A stretch of DNA of 64,000 bases from MPNP01 sp026709725 (GCA_965200805.1 OZ241384.1:2976001-3040000), one strand, 5' to 3'; shown: positions 1 through 9,627, numbered from the stretch's first letter. The notes: generated by a model from the letters alone, not told the origin. A program made the numbers and translations.

Positions 1-855
1 GCTGATCCCCTCTGAGCGCATGCGCGGGATGAACTTGCCGGCAATGTATCCAAATCCGGGACCGCCACCATAACCGGCCAGATAAGAGCAGCGCCCCATG
101 TCCCCTGAAATCAGGAGCCGATCCTCATGTCCTGCGTCCAGCAGTGCCTTGATGCATGATATCCGCACACTGTCCGGGTGATATTTGACTTTTCCAACGC
201 CATCGAACTGCACAGTCGCACCACGGTCTGCGAGCGAAGCGTGGTAGTAGGGATCGGGATTGCGATCACAGTGTCCGACAACCACTGCCTCCAGATCAAC
301 GTCCGCATCCTCAAGAATATCCAGCATTTCCATTCCCATTGTGCCGCACTCCGTGTGCAACCAAATCGGTGCCCCGGTTTCCCTGTAGGCATAGCCAACT
401 GCACGGGCTGCCTTTTCCTCCAGCCTGTGTATGGTATTGTATGAACTGCCTGATTTCAGATGGCCTGCCCTGTATGGTCCGCCATCCATTCCCTCAACCA
501 CCTCCAGAACCAGCTTATCGGCGATGGCGTTCACCGGTGTGGTTTCAACCCAGAGCGGGAAGTAGAGGGCTTTGTTGAATCCTGTCACTGCAACAACATG
601 GACGCCAGCCTCGGTGGAGGCCCTTGCCATCAATGCAGCATCCCGTCCGTAATCAAGTGTGCTGGCCTCAACCAGAAGCGTGCCGCCGTGCTCCCTGAAG
701 ATTGAAAGTTCGCGCAGTGAGCATTCATAGTCTGAAATTTCAAGGTCACGATCTTTCTGATGTGCAGGTGGATTGGTAAACAGGTGTTCATGGGTGTAAA
801 TCAGCCCCAGGTCATCAGTGTCAATGTCACCGAGAACGGTCCGAATCCTGGGCAT
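1..855 (-). CDS. Phosphotriesterase-family metal-dependent hydrolase, C-terminus beyond window
   Basis: An open reading frame on the minus strand runs off the left edge, so only about 285 N-terminal residues are seen. I chose the ATG at 855 (MPRIRTVLGD...) because GGAGG lies 4 nt upstream; a farther ATG at 900 is possible. Metal-ligand motifs of the amidohydrolase-type TIM barrel are in order: HxH in YTHEHLF, LLVEAS (candidate bridging acid), WLHTECG, VVGHCDRN and ISGDMGRC. The family hydrolyses phosphoesters, lactones or related compounds; the substrate cannot be read from sequence. It diverges from the RpiR regulator and sugar importer, which suggests it acts on the same imported compound (inference). 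The family call is firm. Confidence 0.85.
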   Translation of the reverse strand, partial: MPRIRTVLGDIDTDDLGLIYTHEHLFTNPPAHQKDRDLEISDYECSLRELSIFREHGGTLLVEASTLDYGRDAALMARASTEAGVHVVAVTGFNKALYFPLWVETTPVNAIADKLVLEVVEGMDGGPYRAGHLKSGSSYNTIHRLEEKAARAVGYAYRETGAPIWLHTECGTMGMEMLDILEDADVDLEAVVVGHCDRNPDPYYHASLADRGATVQFDGVGKVKYHPDSVRISCIKALLDAGHEDRLLISGDMGRCSYLAGYGGGPGFGYIAGKFIPRMRSEGIS

Positions 856-1152
856 CTGGCCTCCAGTGATCTGCTTGATGTTGAACAGGCTAGCATACAT
901 ACAATGCGATGCAAGTTAATTTCTTTTTTGGCAATCACATTGCAAACAACTGTTTCTTCATTATGTCTGCCGTGCAAAAAATTCTCATATTTGCAAAAGT
1001 GTCAAGACAGACCTGTGGATTTGCGCCCTGCAGCACATCCCCCTGCCAGACAGGGTCTCATCTTCGGCAGATCCCGTGCGTCAGTCCTTGTGGTGCCGGA
1101 AACGCGATCATGACCGGTCACGGGGTCGTGTGTCCAATCAGTGGCGACATCC

Positions 1153-2019
1153 ATGAATGACATCTTCAGCCGGATCAGCGCGGAATATTCCGGACTGGGC
1201 AGGGCCGACAAAAAAATCGCTGACCTGATCCTGACTGATGTTGACCAGGTTCTGCAGAATTCCATTTCAGGGCTGGCTGAACTGGCCGGAGTCTCCCCTT
1301 CGTCAATAACGCGATTCAGCCGTCAGTTTAGCGCAGGCGGTTTCAAGGACCTGAAGCTGCTTATCGCCCAGGCGAAGAGTGCCCAAAGTCCGCATTTGCA
1401 TAAATCCGTACAGGCCCTGACTGAAGGTGAAATCAGTGGCGGGCAGCTTGAGGCGCTGTATCTCAAGCAGATCGTTGGTGCGCTGAATTCAACATTCGGC
1501 CGTCTGCGTGCCGAGGCTCTGGCCGATGCCATCAGCGCAATCAAGGCTGCTCAGCGGATAAGCGTGTCTGGCGTTGCGGTATCAGGTCTGATTGCCCGGG
1601 AAATGGCCATGCGGCTCGTTCGGTTGGGCCTCAGCGGCAGCTATATTTCCGATGACCATTTCCGCAGAATCGCAGCAAGCTTCCTGGGTCCTGATGATGT
1701 CGCAATCTGTATTTCCCATTCCGGCCGTTCGAGGGAAGTCCTTGAAGTCGGTGATATTGCCCGGGGAGCCGGGGCCAGGGTGATTGGCTTGACAGCTCCG
1801 CACACTCCTCTGGCCCATATGTCCGACATCGTTCTTGAAATTTCAATTTATGAAGAAATCGATATCTACACCCCGTCGATTTCACAATTTGCCTACCACT
1901 ACATCATCGGGCTCATTGTGTTTCATATCGGTCAGTCCTCTGATCTGGACAGAGATGAACTGCTGGCGAAAATCAAGTTTGGGCTTTCGGGCGGGCAGGG
2001 GGTGTCATCATCACAATAG
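1153..2019 (+). CDS. MurR/RpiR-family transcriptional regulator (HTH + SIS)
   Basis: About 288 residues. The N-terminal helix-turn-helix is visible around LAELAGVSPSSITRFSRQFSAGGF, and the C-terminal SIS (sugar isomerase) fold around residues 120-260 includes AICISHSGRSREVL, the typical phosphosugar-binding loop. Such proteins sense a phosphorylated sugar or amino sugar and control nearby catabolic genes. The frame is open from a GTG at 1141; I prefer the ATG at 1153 (MNDIFSRIS), though neither has a strong ribosome binding site. It stands between the divergent phosphotriesterase gene and the sugar ABC operon, so it is the probable regulator of both. Inverted repeats just downstream are candidate operators. 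Confidence 0.88.
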   Translation: MNDIFSRISAEYSGLGRADKKIADLILTDVDQVLQNSISGLAELAGVSPSSITRFSRQFSAGGFKDLKLLIAQAKSAQSPHLHKSVQALTEGEISGGQLEALYLKQIVGALNSTFGRLRAEALADAISAIKAAQRISVSGVAVSGLIAREMAMRLVRLGLSGSYISDDHFRRIAASFLGPDDVAICISHSGRSREVLEVGDIARGAGARVIGLTAPHTPLAHMSDIVLEISIYEEIDIYTPSISQFAYHYIIGLIVFHIGQSSDLDRDELLAKIKFGLSGGQGVSSSQ

Positions 2020-2046
2020 GAATATTTTTCATACGATTATCCTATT
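2015..2046. repeat. Inverted repeat downstream of the RpiR gene
   Basis: AATAGGA (2015-2021) and TCCTATT (2040-2046) form a perfect 7-bp inverted repeat overlapping the end of the regulator gene, in AT-rich DNA. It could be part of an operator or a weak hairpin. There is no clean T-tract directly after it, so I do not call a terminator. Confidence 0.4.
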
Positions 2047-2093
2047 TAGAATCAGTTAAATGAAATGATTATTGTTTGATAAGAAAAAACTTT

Positions 2094-2120
2094 ACATAAT
2101 AGGAAATGGTGCTATTATGT
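2094..2120. promoter_or_regulatory. Candidate operator upstream of sugar ABC operon
   Basis: ACATAATAG (2094-2102) and CTATTATGT (2112-2120) form a perfect 9-bp inverted repeat with a 9-nt spacer, about 85 nt before the start of the binding-protein gene. This size and symmetry suit a dimeric RpiR-type repressor, and the regulator gene is adjacent. The symmetry is seen directly; the assignment to this regulator is inference. Confidence 0.5.
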
Positions 2121-2204
2121 CCTTGATCGAATGACCTAAAACGCTCTTCCGGCAACCATGCCAATGGGGTTGGGCGGTGAAAGTTCGCAGGAGGGAAGAT
2201 CGTT

Positions 2205-3284
2205 ATGAGAAAAACAGGGTTGGGCATCGCATTCAGCGTTGTGTTCCTTGCAGCCGGATCTGCCAACGCGGAAACCATGGTGACCCTGCACGAGGGTCTC
2301 GGGCCGGCAGACGGGGCCGGGTATGTTGATATCTCGCGTTACGAAGAACGTCGGGACGGTGCCTACACGGTTGGCTTTTCAAATGTGTTTACCGGGAACA
2401 GCTGGGTGATCCAGCTCCTTGAGGAGGCAGCTTGGCGGGCATCACAATTTCCTGAAATAGAAAACTATATCGTCACCGATGCCAATTTTGACCCCGCCAA
2501 ACAAGTTGCTGATGTCGAAGATATGCTTGCCAAAGGCGTTGATGCCATCATCATTAATCCAACCTCTCCTGTCGCAGTCGTTCCCGTGCTGGAAAAGGCC
2601 TATGATGCCGGTGTGGTCGTGGTGATTGTTGCTGCGGATGCAGAGACGGATAAGGCCACAATCCGCATTCTTGCAGATCAGGTGAAATTTGGCCGCGATG
2701 GCGGTGCATTTCTGGCTGAGGCCATGAATGGAAGCGGTAAAATCATCAGCCTTCGGGGGATCGCTGGCATAACAGTGGATACGGACCGATGGAATGGTGC
2801 CAATGATGTGTTTGCAAACTATCCTGATATTGAGCTTGTGGGAGAGGTTTATGCGCAATGGGCGTATGATCAGGGACGTCAGGCCTGCGAAAGTCTTGCA
2901 CTTGCACATCCGACAATTGATGGCGTGTGGTCGTCCGGCGGCGCGATGACCCAGGCCTGTATAGAGGTTTTCAATGAATTCGGGCGGGATCTCGTTCCCA
3001 TGACGGGTGAGGCCAACAACGGGTTCTTTCGCGCGTGGGTCGAAAATCGGGGCAAGGGCTTTTCGTCCATTGCACCCCAGAACCCGACATGGATGGTGGC
3101 CGAGGGCATCGCCGCCGCTGTCGGCGTCCTCAACGGTCAGCGGATTTACACCGACTATAAAGTTGTTGCCGAACCCTATACAGGAGACGATCTTGACGAA
3201 CTTTTCCGCCCTGACCTGAATGACTCCTATTGGGGTGGAAGCATTTTGCCGGAAGACAGGCTCAGGGAGCTCTACGGAAACTGA
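2205..3284 (+). CDS. Sugar ABC transporter substrate-binding protein (periplasmic binding protein, RbsB-like)
   Basis: 359 residues. The N-terminus MRKTGLGIAFSVVFLAAGSANAE is a classical Sec signal peptide with cleavage after Ala-22 or so. The mature protein has a type 1 periplasmic-binding fold: YTVGFSNVFTGNSWVIQLLEEA opening the first lobe, then DVEDMLAKGVDAIIINPTSP, and ISLRGIAGITVDTDRWNG in the second lobe. It captures the substrate in the periplasm for the importer encoded just downstream (3371-6796). The family usually binds pentoses, hexoses or related compounds; the actual ligand is unknown. A ribosome binding site (GGAGGG) precedes the ATG. Confidence 0.92.
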   Translation: MRKTGLGIAFSVVFLAAGSANAETMVTLHEGLGPADGAGYVDISRYEERRDGAYTVGFSNVFTGNSWVIQLLEEAAWRASQFPEIENYIVTDANFDPAKQVADVEDMLAKGVDAIIINPTSPVAVVPVLEKAYDAGVVVVIVAADAETDKATIRILADQVKFGRDGGAFLAEAMNGSGKIISLRGIAGITVDTDRWNGANDVFANYPDIELVGEVYAQWAYDQGRQACESLALAHPTIDGVWSSGGAMTQACIEVFNEFGRDLVPMTGEANNGFFRAWVENRGKGFSSIAPQNPTWMVAEGIAAAVGVLNGQRIYTDYKVVAEPYTGDDLDELFRPDLNDSYWGGSILPEDRLRELYGN

Positions 3285-3370
3285 TGCCCACAACCGGATC
3301 GCTGTTCTCTCTCCAGCGGCTGTTGGGTGAAGCTGCCCGGGCGACCAGTCTTCCCTGATCGACCAGCTTG

Positions 3371-4876
3371 ATGACACGCCCTGTCGAGGTCAGGAGACTC
3401 TCAAAGAGGTTTGGAACAACGCGCGCGCTGATTGACATGAACCTGATCGGAACCCCCGGTCAGGTTCATGCTGTTGTCGGCGAGAATGGAGCGGGAAAAT
3501 CAACGCTGATGAAAATATTGTCGGGCGTTTACAAACCTGACAGCGGCACCCTGTCAATTGCCGGAAAGCCTGTTGAATTCAGTCATCCGCGTGACGCGCA
3601 GAACGCAGGGATTTCAACAATTTTTCAAGAGTTCTCCCTGCTCCCAAACCTGTCGGTCAGTGAGAACCTGCTTCTTGGTCGGGAACACAAGAACGGCCGA
3701 TCCTTGACAGGACGCGACGCTGAACGTCGCGCACATGATGCCCTCACGACCCTCAATTTGCAAATTGATCCGCGACGCAGGGTTGGAAGTCTCGGTGTTG
3801 GTGCCCAGCAGATGGTTGAGATTGCAAAGGGGATCCTGACCGATGCCTCGATATTCATTTTTGATGAACCAACAGCCGCCCTTGCCGCACGCGAAGTCAC
3901 CACGCTGTTCGAACTCATTCGACGGCTGGCCTCGGAACAAAAGGTGATTTTCTACATCTCGCATCGGCTGAGTGAAATTTTCACGATTTGTGACGATGTA
4001 ACCGTTATGAAGGATGGCCGCCTTGTCGAGCGGTTGGATGTGGGTGATGCATCAATTGATGCTGTGATCAGTGCAATGGTTGGCAGGACACTGGAAAAAT
4101 TCTTTGAGCCCCGGAATGCGTCACCCGGAGAACCGTTGCTCGTCGTGGACGATCTTGCGAGTGAGGCACTTCCCGGACCCTGCTCCTTTTCAATCAGAAG
4201 TGGCGAGATCGTTGGCCTGGCCGGCCTTGAAGGGCAGGGTCAATCGGAACTTATGCAACTCCTTGCCGGCTTTGATCACGCAATCTCCGGCCGGATGTCG
4301 ATTGCAGGGCAGTCAGTGCAAGCGAAGTCGTATCAGGGCAGGGTTGCCGCGGGGCTGGGTTTTATCCCCGAGAATCGGAAAGATGACGGCCTGTTCCCCT
4401 CTCTTCACATCAGGGCCAACATGGAAACCGCAACCAATGCACAGGAGCATGACGTATCCATTGCCCGGGGACTCGATGCGCAGATTGCTGAAATCATGGC
4501 CGGTTTATCGATCAGGGCACCCGATGCCAGGGCATGTGTTTCGGATTTATCCGGTGGCAACCAGCAGAAAGTGATCCTGGGACGCTGGCTGCTTGCGGGC
4601 TCAAGGGTCCTCCTTTGCGAAGAGCCGACACGCGGTGTGGATATTGGTGCCAAGCGTGAAATCTATTCCGAACTCCGCAAATTCACAAAAGCGGGCAACT
4701 GTATCCTGGTCAGTTCCCGTGAAATGCCGGAATTGATCGGTCTGTGTGACCGCATTCTGGTGCTGTGCGGTGGGGGCATCGTCGCCAATGTCAACGCATC
4801 CGAAGCAAGAGAGGAAAGTCTTTTGCGCATGGCACTTCCACAACCCGGCTCTGTTGCTGCCGGGTGGGCAGCATGA
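3371..4876 (+). CDS. Sugar ABC transporter ATP-binding protein (duplicated ATPase, RbsA-like)
   Basis: About 501 residues with two fused ATPase domains, the layout of monosaccharide importers. The first half has Walker A GENGAGKST (about residue 37), signature LGVGAQQMVEIAKG and Walker B IFIFDEPTAAL. In the second half the Walker A is degenerate (GLEGQGQSEL), while signature LSGGNQQKVILGRW and LLCEEPTRGVDIGAK are intact. That asymmetry is normal for RbsA/XylG proteins. The ATG at 3371 is preferred to the TTG at 3368. It drives import with the two permeases that follow; its end lies 17 nt before the first permease. Confidence 0.93.
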   Translation: MTRPVEVRRLSKRFGTTRALIDMNLIGTPGQVHAVVGENGAGKSTLMKILSGVYKPDSGTLSIAGKPVEFSHPRDAQNAGISTIFQEFSLLPNLSVSENLLLGREHKNGRSLTGRDAERRAHDALTTLNLQIDPRRRVGSLGVGAQQMVEIAKGILTDASIFIFDEPTAALAAREVTTLFELIRRLASEQKVIFYISHRLSEIFTICDDVTVMKDGRLVERLDVGDASIDAVISAMVGRTLEKFFEPRNASPGEPLLVVDDLASEALPGPCSFSIRSGEIVGLAGLEGQGQSELMQLLAGFDHAISGRMSIAGQSVQAKSYQGRVAAGLGFIPENRKDDGLFPSLHIRANMETATNAQEHDVSIARGLDAQIAEIMAGLSIRAPDARACVSDLSGGNQQKVILGRWLLAGSRVLLCEEPTRGVDIGAKREIYSELRKFTKAGNCILVSSREMPELIGLCDRILVLCGGGIVANVNASEAREESLLRMALPQPGSVAAGWAA

Positions 4877-4892
4877 CCGCAATGACCCCGAT

Positions 4893-5855
4893 ATGAAGCC
4901 TCGACGGTTTTCGTTCGTCGGCATCAGCACAGATGCCGTCTGGTATCGTCAGCGCGGTTGCCTGCTGTCTTACGCAACGCTTGCAGCGATTCTTGGAATT
5001 CTCGCCATCACGATCCCGGGTTCATTTTATTCGGCAACAAATCTCTCCAATCTTGCGGGCCAGATGCCACCCTTATTTCTGGTTGCCATCGGTCAAACAT
5101 TTGTGCTGCTTGGCGCCGGCTTTGATCTGTCTGTTGGTTCTGTCATTTCCCTGTGTTCTGCAATCCTGGTCCTTGATCTGCCCGCAGCAGTCAAGATTCC
5201 CCTCGCGATTGCAACAGCGGTCCTCGCGGGCCTTGTAAACGGGGCAGGAATTGTTCGACTCGGCGTGCATCCGATCATCATGACCCTGGCCACAAGCTCA
5301 ATCCTGCAGGGGGTTGCGCTCATCCTGCGACCGACACCGGGGGGTGTCGCACCGGATATCCTCATTGCGGCCGCATCCTTCAGCGTCCTGGGGATTCCGG
5401 CCGGGTTCTTCTGGATTCTGATTGCTGCCATCACCGCAATTTACCTGATGCATTTGACAATTTTCGGTGGACACCTCTACGCGGTTGGCCAGAATCCGCA
5501 GAGTGCACGCTTTTCTGGCATCAACCCGGACAGGATACGGATCGCGACCTATGTGATTTGTGCACTGACTGCAGCCCTGGCGGCTGCCTACCTGACAGGC
5601 CGACTTGCATCAGGAGACCCGAATGTGGGGCGCACTTTGGGCCTTGACAGCGTGCTGGGTGCGGCTCTCGGTGGCACATTGCTCTCCGGCGGGATCGGCG
5701 GCCCGATCGGGACAATCCCCGGGGTCCTGATCCTCATATGTCTCAACAATGGTCTGAACCTGGCCGGTATTTCTCCATTCTATCAGTTCATCCTCAAGGG
5801 TGTCATGCTTATTGCGGCTGTCAGCCTGTTTCGTCGACGTGAAGTCGGCCTGTGA
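4893..5855 (+). CDS. Sugar ABC transporter permease (RbsC-like), first of two
   Basis: About 320 residues and very hydrophobic. The open frame starts earlier (4746) but the upstream part overlaps the ATPase gene in another frame and is not membrane-like, so I chose ATG 4893 (MKPRRFSFVG). Eight to ten membrane segments are evident; FLVAIGQTFVLLGAGFDLSVGSV is the conserved early BPD_transp_2 motif. It forms half of the inner-membrane channel with the next gene and overlaps it by 4 nt (GTGA). Two distinct permease subunits rather than a homodimer is common in this transporter class. Confidence 0.9.
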   Translation: MKPRRFSFVGISTDAVWYRQRGCLLSYATLAAILGILAITIPGSFYSATNLSNLAGQMPPLFLVAIGQTFVLLGAGFDLSVGSVISLCSAILVLDLPAAVKIPLAIATAVLAGLVNGAGIVRLGVHPIIMTLATSSILQGVALILRPTPGGVAPDILIAAASFSVLGIPAGFFWILIAAITAIYLMHLTIFGGHLYAVGQNPQSARFSGINPDRIRIATYVICALTAALAAAYLTGRLASGDPNVGRTLGLDSVLGAALGGTLLSGGIGGPIGTIPGVLILICLNNGLNLAGISPFYQFILKGVMLIAAVSLFRRREVGL

Positions 5856-6796
5856 CTGTGGCGGCAACTCTCCATCGTCTTGCCAGTCTTCCTCCGGCAT
5901 TCTGGGGGTTGATTGCGGTCGTGATTGTCGCCGCTTTGCACCATCCACAGTTCCTCTCGCTCCCCTTCATGATGATCCTGCTGCGTCAGGCAGCACCCTT
6001 GGGCATCGTTGCGCTCGGCCAGACCTTTGTCGTGGTGAACCGGTCTCTGGATCTTTCTGTCGGAGCCAACATCGCATTTGTCAATCTTGTCGTTTCGCAT
6101 GCATTCTGGGGAGAGTCTCCGGCATTTGCCGTCATCGCAGCCGCATTGGCGGCAGGCACCATCATCGGTGTTGTGAACGGTCTTCTTGTGACACTGTTGC
6201 GTGCATCATCCGTTGTCGTCACGCTCGCCACCGCCCTGGTGGTTACCGGGACCGGATTCATCATGACGAATGGTGCTCCGGGAAACGCAATGCCCGCACT
6301 GATAAAGTGGCTGGGCAGGGGACGCATTGACATTGTTCCGGTCTCGGCACTGGTTTGGATAGCATTGGGCATGATCAGTTTCTTTATTCTGCGCAAGCTT
6401 GTCCTCGGACGGAACATCCATGCTTCCGGTGACAACCCGTCAGCGGCGAGATATTCAGGGATCTCGATCACGTGGACACTGTTCGTATCGCATACGATGT
6501 GCGGGCTCTATGCTGCAATCGGCGGCATACTGCTCTCAGGACTGATTGGTGTCGGCGCACTCAATCTTGGAGCGGACTATGTGCTGAGTTCAATCGCAGC
6601 GGTGATTCTTGGTGGTGCTGTCTTCGGTGGCGGGGCAGGTGGTGCGATCGGCACAATGCTGGGAACGGTGCTGCTGATCATGGTGCTCAACCTCCTGACA
6701 GTGTTCGGCGTCGATCAGCCGGGCAAGTTGATTGTTCAGGGTCTGGTCATCGTTGTTGCAGCAATCATCTATCAACAGGGACGACGCAGGGACTGA
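5852..6796 (+). CDS. Sugar ABC transporter permease (RbsC-like), second of two
   Basis: 314 residues starting with GTG at 5852 inside the stop of the preceding gene, indicating translational coupling. It carries the same family motif in LGIVALGQTFVVVNRSLDLSVGAN and about nine membrane segments, plus the conserved cytoplasmic loop NPSAARYSGIS that contacts the ATPase. It is the last gene of the RbsB/A/C/C-type operon. Family assignment is firm; the substrate is unknown. Confidence 0.9.
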   Translation: MTVAATLHRLASLPPAFWGLIAVVIVAALHHPQFLSLPFMMILLRQAAPLGIVALGQTFVVVNRSLDLSVGANIAFVNLVVSHAFWGESPAFAVIAAALAAGTIIGVVNGLLVTLLRASSVVVTLATALVVTGTGFIMTNGAPGNAMPALIKWLGRGRIDIVPVSALVWIALGMISFFILRKLVLGRNIHASGDNPSAARYSGISITWTLFVSHTMCGLYAAIGGILLSGLIGVGALNLGADYVLSSIAAVILGGAVFGGGAGGAIGTMLGTVLLIMVLNLLTVFGVDQPGKLIVQGLVIVVAAIIYQQGRRRD

Positions 6797-7299
6797 GTCC
6801 CGGCCCCCAAATCTGCAACGGACTCCCGGTGCCCCGTCTTATGCAGCTGCCAACCCGAACCTCCCAGGCCCCATCAGCGCATGTCCCTGATCCTGAACAG
6901 GTCTGATTTTTTCAGGAAGGCGTCCCGCCGGGACCATTTGCGCCCAGTCCCAGGCCAATCGAATGCCCCGGCCTGCAACCCGCTGACCGTGTTCTCATCC
7001 GGAAGGACCGGTCTTGCCGAGACAGGGCTCAACGGTATTGCGGGCAGGGTCCGGAAACTGTGCACCGGCGCTCTCTGATCGTGTGGCCGGCGCAACGACC
7101 GATTGGCGCTCATCCTGCGCCATCGGACAGGAGGGGTTTGAGGGACCGGTGCATGGGCCATTCCGCGCAATGCATATCATGGCAGGCATACCGTCCGAAG
7201 TGGAAGGGCGACCCCCTTGCCAGGGCGGATTGGGACACTGTCCATGCCGCATTCAAATCCCGTCAAGAGCCGGAAGGCTGATCAGGCAGAACCCGCCTG
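6797..7299. other. Intergenic region with no supported gene
   Basis: About 500 bases between the plus-strand sugar operon and the minus-strand PLP-enzyme gene, which converge here. Short frames exist on both strands (for example a 73-codon plus-strand frame at 7060-7281), but none has a ribosome binding site or a family I recognise. No clear terminator hairpin with a T-tract was found. Confidence 0.5.
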
Positions 7300-8496
7300 T
7301 TACCACTCCATGCAGGCATTGACACTATCATTGCGACCGACATCACGATCGGAGGGACGGCTCTCAAATGTGTTGGGTTGACTGAGAATTGAATGCAGGG
7401 CCTTTGCGACAATCCTGTCCTGACCGGGTTGCAGATTGCAGGGATCCAGTTGAAAAAACCCCAGTTCAACCGTGTGATTGCGCACGATAATTGCCGGATT
7501 GTGCTCAGAGAGGATGCGGGCGACGGTCGCTGCGTCCACTCCGAATGTTTTGGCATCAATCTCAACCTGCAGGCGGCTGAGTGGATTGCCGGTTGGATCG
7601 GGAACTGCACGGGCCCTGATGCCGCGCAGATCAGCGAGAGCGTCCTTCCACATGGCCAATGCCGCACCCTCGGCCCGTCGGATGGCGGCATGATCACGGC
7701 CCTGCCATTCCTGCAGGGCGGCAATCGCTCCAAAGATGCTCTCCTTGCCGATTTTCATGCCGCGACCGATTCCCATATTCTGCAGATAGGCAGAGCGAAC
7801 CAGGTCCCGACGGCCGGCGATGATTCCGGAAGTCGGACCGCCGAGAAACTTGTGGCCGGAATAGACCACAAGATCGGCCCCGAGGGCCAGAAATCCACGC
7901 AGGTCATATTCCGATGCGGCATCAACGACGACGGGTATGCCGGATGTATGGGCGAGATCAATATAGCGGTCGAGTGGGCATTGTCCATAATGCACGACAT
8001 GATGTGAGATCACGTAGACGGCGGCAGCGGTTCTCTCCGAGAGCGCTCCTGTGATATGATGGTCCATGCACAGTGTTGACTGGCCAACACGCCGGACCCG
8101 GGCTCCGGTCAACCGGACGGTTTGTTCAAGGGAAGAGCCGTACCCGCAAAGATGGCCGGCCTGAAGAATCACCTCATCACGGAAGCCGGGGTCATGGGGC
8201 AGTGCCTCGACACGGGCTGGATCATGACCTGTCATGCAGGCAGCAACAGACAGGGTTATCCCGGCGCTGGCGCTTGCAGTCAGGAATCCCGCCTCGGCAC
8301 CGGTCGCCTCCCGAATCACCGTGCTGGCCAATCTCTGGGCTTCGTGAATTGATACAAAATTCCCCATGGCCGCCGCCGTTGCGGCGGCAACGGATGGGGT
8401 GGTGATGGACGCACCGAGACCGGTCATGGTCCCCGCAACGTTGATCAGGGGTTTGAGACCATGCTGGCGATGCCATGCGAAGTCAGGGTCCGTCAT
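7300..8496 (-). CDS. SelA-like PLP-dependent enzyme (aminotransferase-fold lyase)
   Basis: About 398 residues from ATG 8496 (MTDPDFAWHRQHGLKPLINV), which has GGGAGG 7 nt upstream; the open frame extends farther but without support. The fold-type I PLP core is visible: NVAGTMTGLGAS near the start, VVVDAASEYDLRG carrying the cofactor-contacting Asp, and VYSGHKFLGGPTSG with the Schiff-base Lys. Proteins of this type are often annotated as L-seryl-tRNA(Sec) selenium transferase, but those next to EF_0837-type deacetylases act in amino-sugar acid or related breakdown (DgaE-like). No selenocysteine genes are nearby, so I favour a catabolic lyase. It is downstream of the peptide ABC genes on the same strand. 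Confidence 0.8.
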   Translation of the reverse strand: MTDPDFAWHRQHGLKPLINVAGTMTGLGASITTPSVAAATAAAMGNFVSIHEAQRLASTVIREATGAEAGFLTASASAGITLSVAACMTGHDPARVEALPHDPGFRDEVILQAGHLCGYGSSLEQTVRLTGARVRRVGQSTLCMDHHITGALSERTAAAVYVISHHVVHYGQCPLDRYIDLAHTSGIPVVVDAASEYDLRGFLALGADLVVYSGHKFLGGPTSGIIAGRRDLVRSAYLQNMGIGRGMKIGKESIFGAIAALQEWQGRDHAAIRRAEGAALAMWKDALADLRGIRARAVPDPTGNPLSRLQVEIDAKTFGVDAATVARILSEHNPAIIVRNHTVELGFFQLDPCNLQPGQDRIVAKALHSILSQPNTFESRPSDRDVGRNDSVNACMEW

Positions 8497-8639
8497 ATGA
8501 GCCTCCCGGCATCGGGATGGTGTGTGCATTGTGCGCTGCGCCGGAGCCGGCAAGGGTCCATCGGGGCAAAAGGTCGGAGGGCTGCAGGCAGAAATTGCGC
8601 TTCCGCCCCCTGCATTGATACTGAATCATGAACTCTGGA

Positions 8640-9623
8640 TCACCACAGATCCTCCGATGATCGCAGACAGGCCACACTGTGCCCACCGTATTCGGGGGCG
8701 GGGTCGTGCGCGGGGACAGGATCAAGCGCAGGGATGATCTCGGCGCAACGGTGCAGGGCATAGCGGCAGCGGGTTCGGAAGACGCATCCCGATGGCGGCG
8801 CCAGAGGCGAAGGGATGTCACCTTCAAGCAGCTCCCGGCCCCGCGCTGCGCCCGGTTCGGTCTTGGGAATGGCCGAGAGCAGGGATCGCGTGTAGGGGTG
8901 GGCGGGATCCGCGTAGGTTGAACGGGATGGGCCGACCTCGATGATCCGGCCCAGATACATGACGGCAACGATATCACAAAGATATTCAACAACAGCCAGA
9001 TCATGGGCGATGAACAGCATGGTCAGGCCCCGCTTCTCGCGGATGTCGAGCAGAAGATTGAGGATCTGTGCCTGAATCGAGACATCAAGGGCCGAGACGC
9101 TTTCATCAGCGACAATGAAATCCGGATCAAGGGCAAGAGCCCGGGCAATTCCGATCCGCTGCCGCTGTCCGCCGGAAAATTCATGGGGATAACGGCGCAT
9201 GTCATCAGGTTGCAGGCCGACCTCTTCAAGGAGCGCCGCCACCCGGTCGATCCGGTCGCGGGGAGAACCGATGCCATGGGCGATGAGACCTTCGGCGATG
9301 ATGGCCTTGACCCGGAGGCGCGGGTTGAGTGAAGAAACCGGATCCTGGAAGATGATCTGCATGCGACGTCTGAGGATCCGCATGCTTGGATTGTCAAGGG
9401 CCAGCATATCCCGGCCATCGAAGATCAGACTGCCCGCACTCGGTTCAATCAGGCGCAGGATGGCTCGTCCGAGGGTCGTTTTTCCGGAACCTGATTCACC
9501 GACAAGGCCAACAATGCTGCCCTGCGGAAGGTCCAGATTGACATCCTGAACCGCATAAACCGGCCCCCGGTCACTCCTGAAGGTTACCGAAAGACCCTTG
9601 ATGACAATCAGCGAACTCGGCAT
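8640..9623 (-). CDS. Oligopeptide/dipeptide ABC transporter ATP-binding protein (DppF/OppF-like)
   Basis: About 327 residues from ATG 9623 (MPSSLIVIKG), chosen because the preceding gene stops at 9628; the longer frame overlaps it. It shows Walker A GESGSGKTTLGRAIL, signature FSGGQRQRIGIARALALD, Walker B FIVADESVSALD, and the C-terminal oligopeptide-ABC extension TYADPAHPYTRSLLSAIP with four nearby Cys of the family's usual Fe-S-like motif (GCVFRTRC...). It is the second ATPase of the importer spanning 8640-15150. Confidence 0.92.
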   Translation of the reverse strand: MPSSLIVIKGLSVTFRSDRGPVYAVQDVNLDLPQGSIVGLVGESGSGKTTLGRAILRLIEPSAGSLIFDGRDMLALDNPSMRILRRRMQIIFQDPVSSLNPRLRVKAIIAEGLIAHGIGSPRDRIDRVAALLEEVGLQPDDMRRYPHEFSGGQRQRIGIARALALDPDFIVADESVSALDVSIQAQILNLLLDIREKRGLTMLFIAHDLAVVEYLCDIVAVMYLGRIIEVGPSRSTYADPAHPYTRSLLSAIPKTEPGAARGRELLEGDIPSPLAPPSGCVFRTRCRYALHRCAEIIPALDPVPAHDPAPEYGGHSVACLRSSEDLW

Positions 9624-9627
9624 CGGG

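Noticed and set aside
2442..3377. 311-codon minus-strand frame
   Set aside because: It is antisense to the sugar-binding-protein gene, which has a signal peptide and family motifs; the minus product resembles nothing.
7300..8496. Selenocysteine synthase (selA) as the call for the PLP enzyme
   Set aside because: No selB, selD or tRNA-Sec gene is nearby and the neighbours are catabolic. Related SelA-like proteins beside such deacetylases are lyases.
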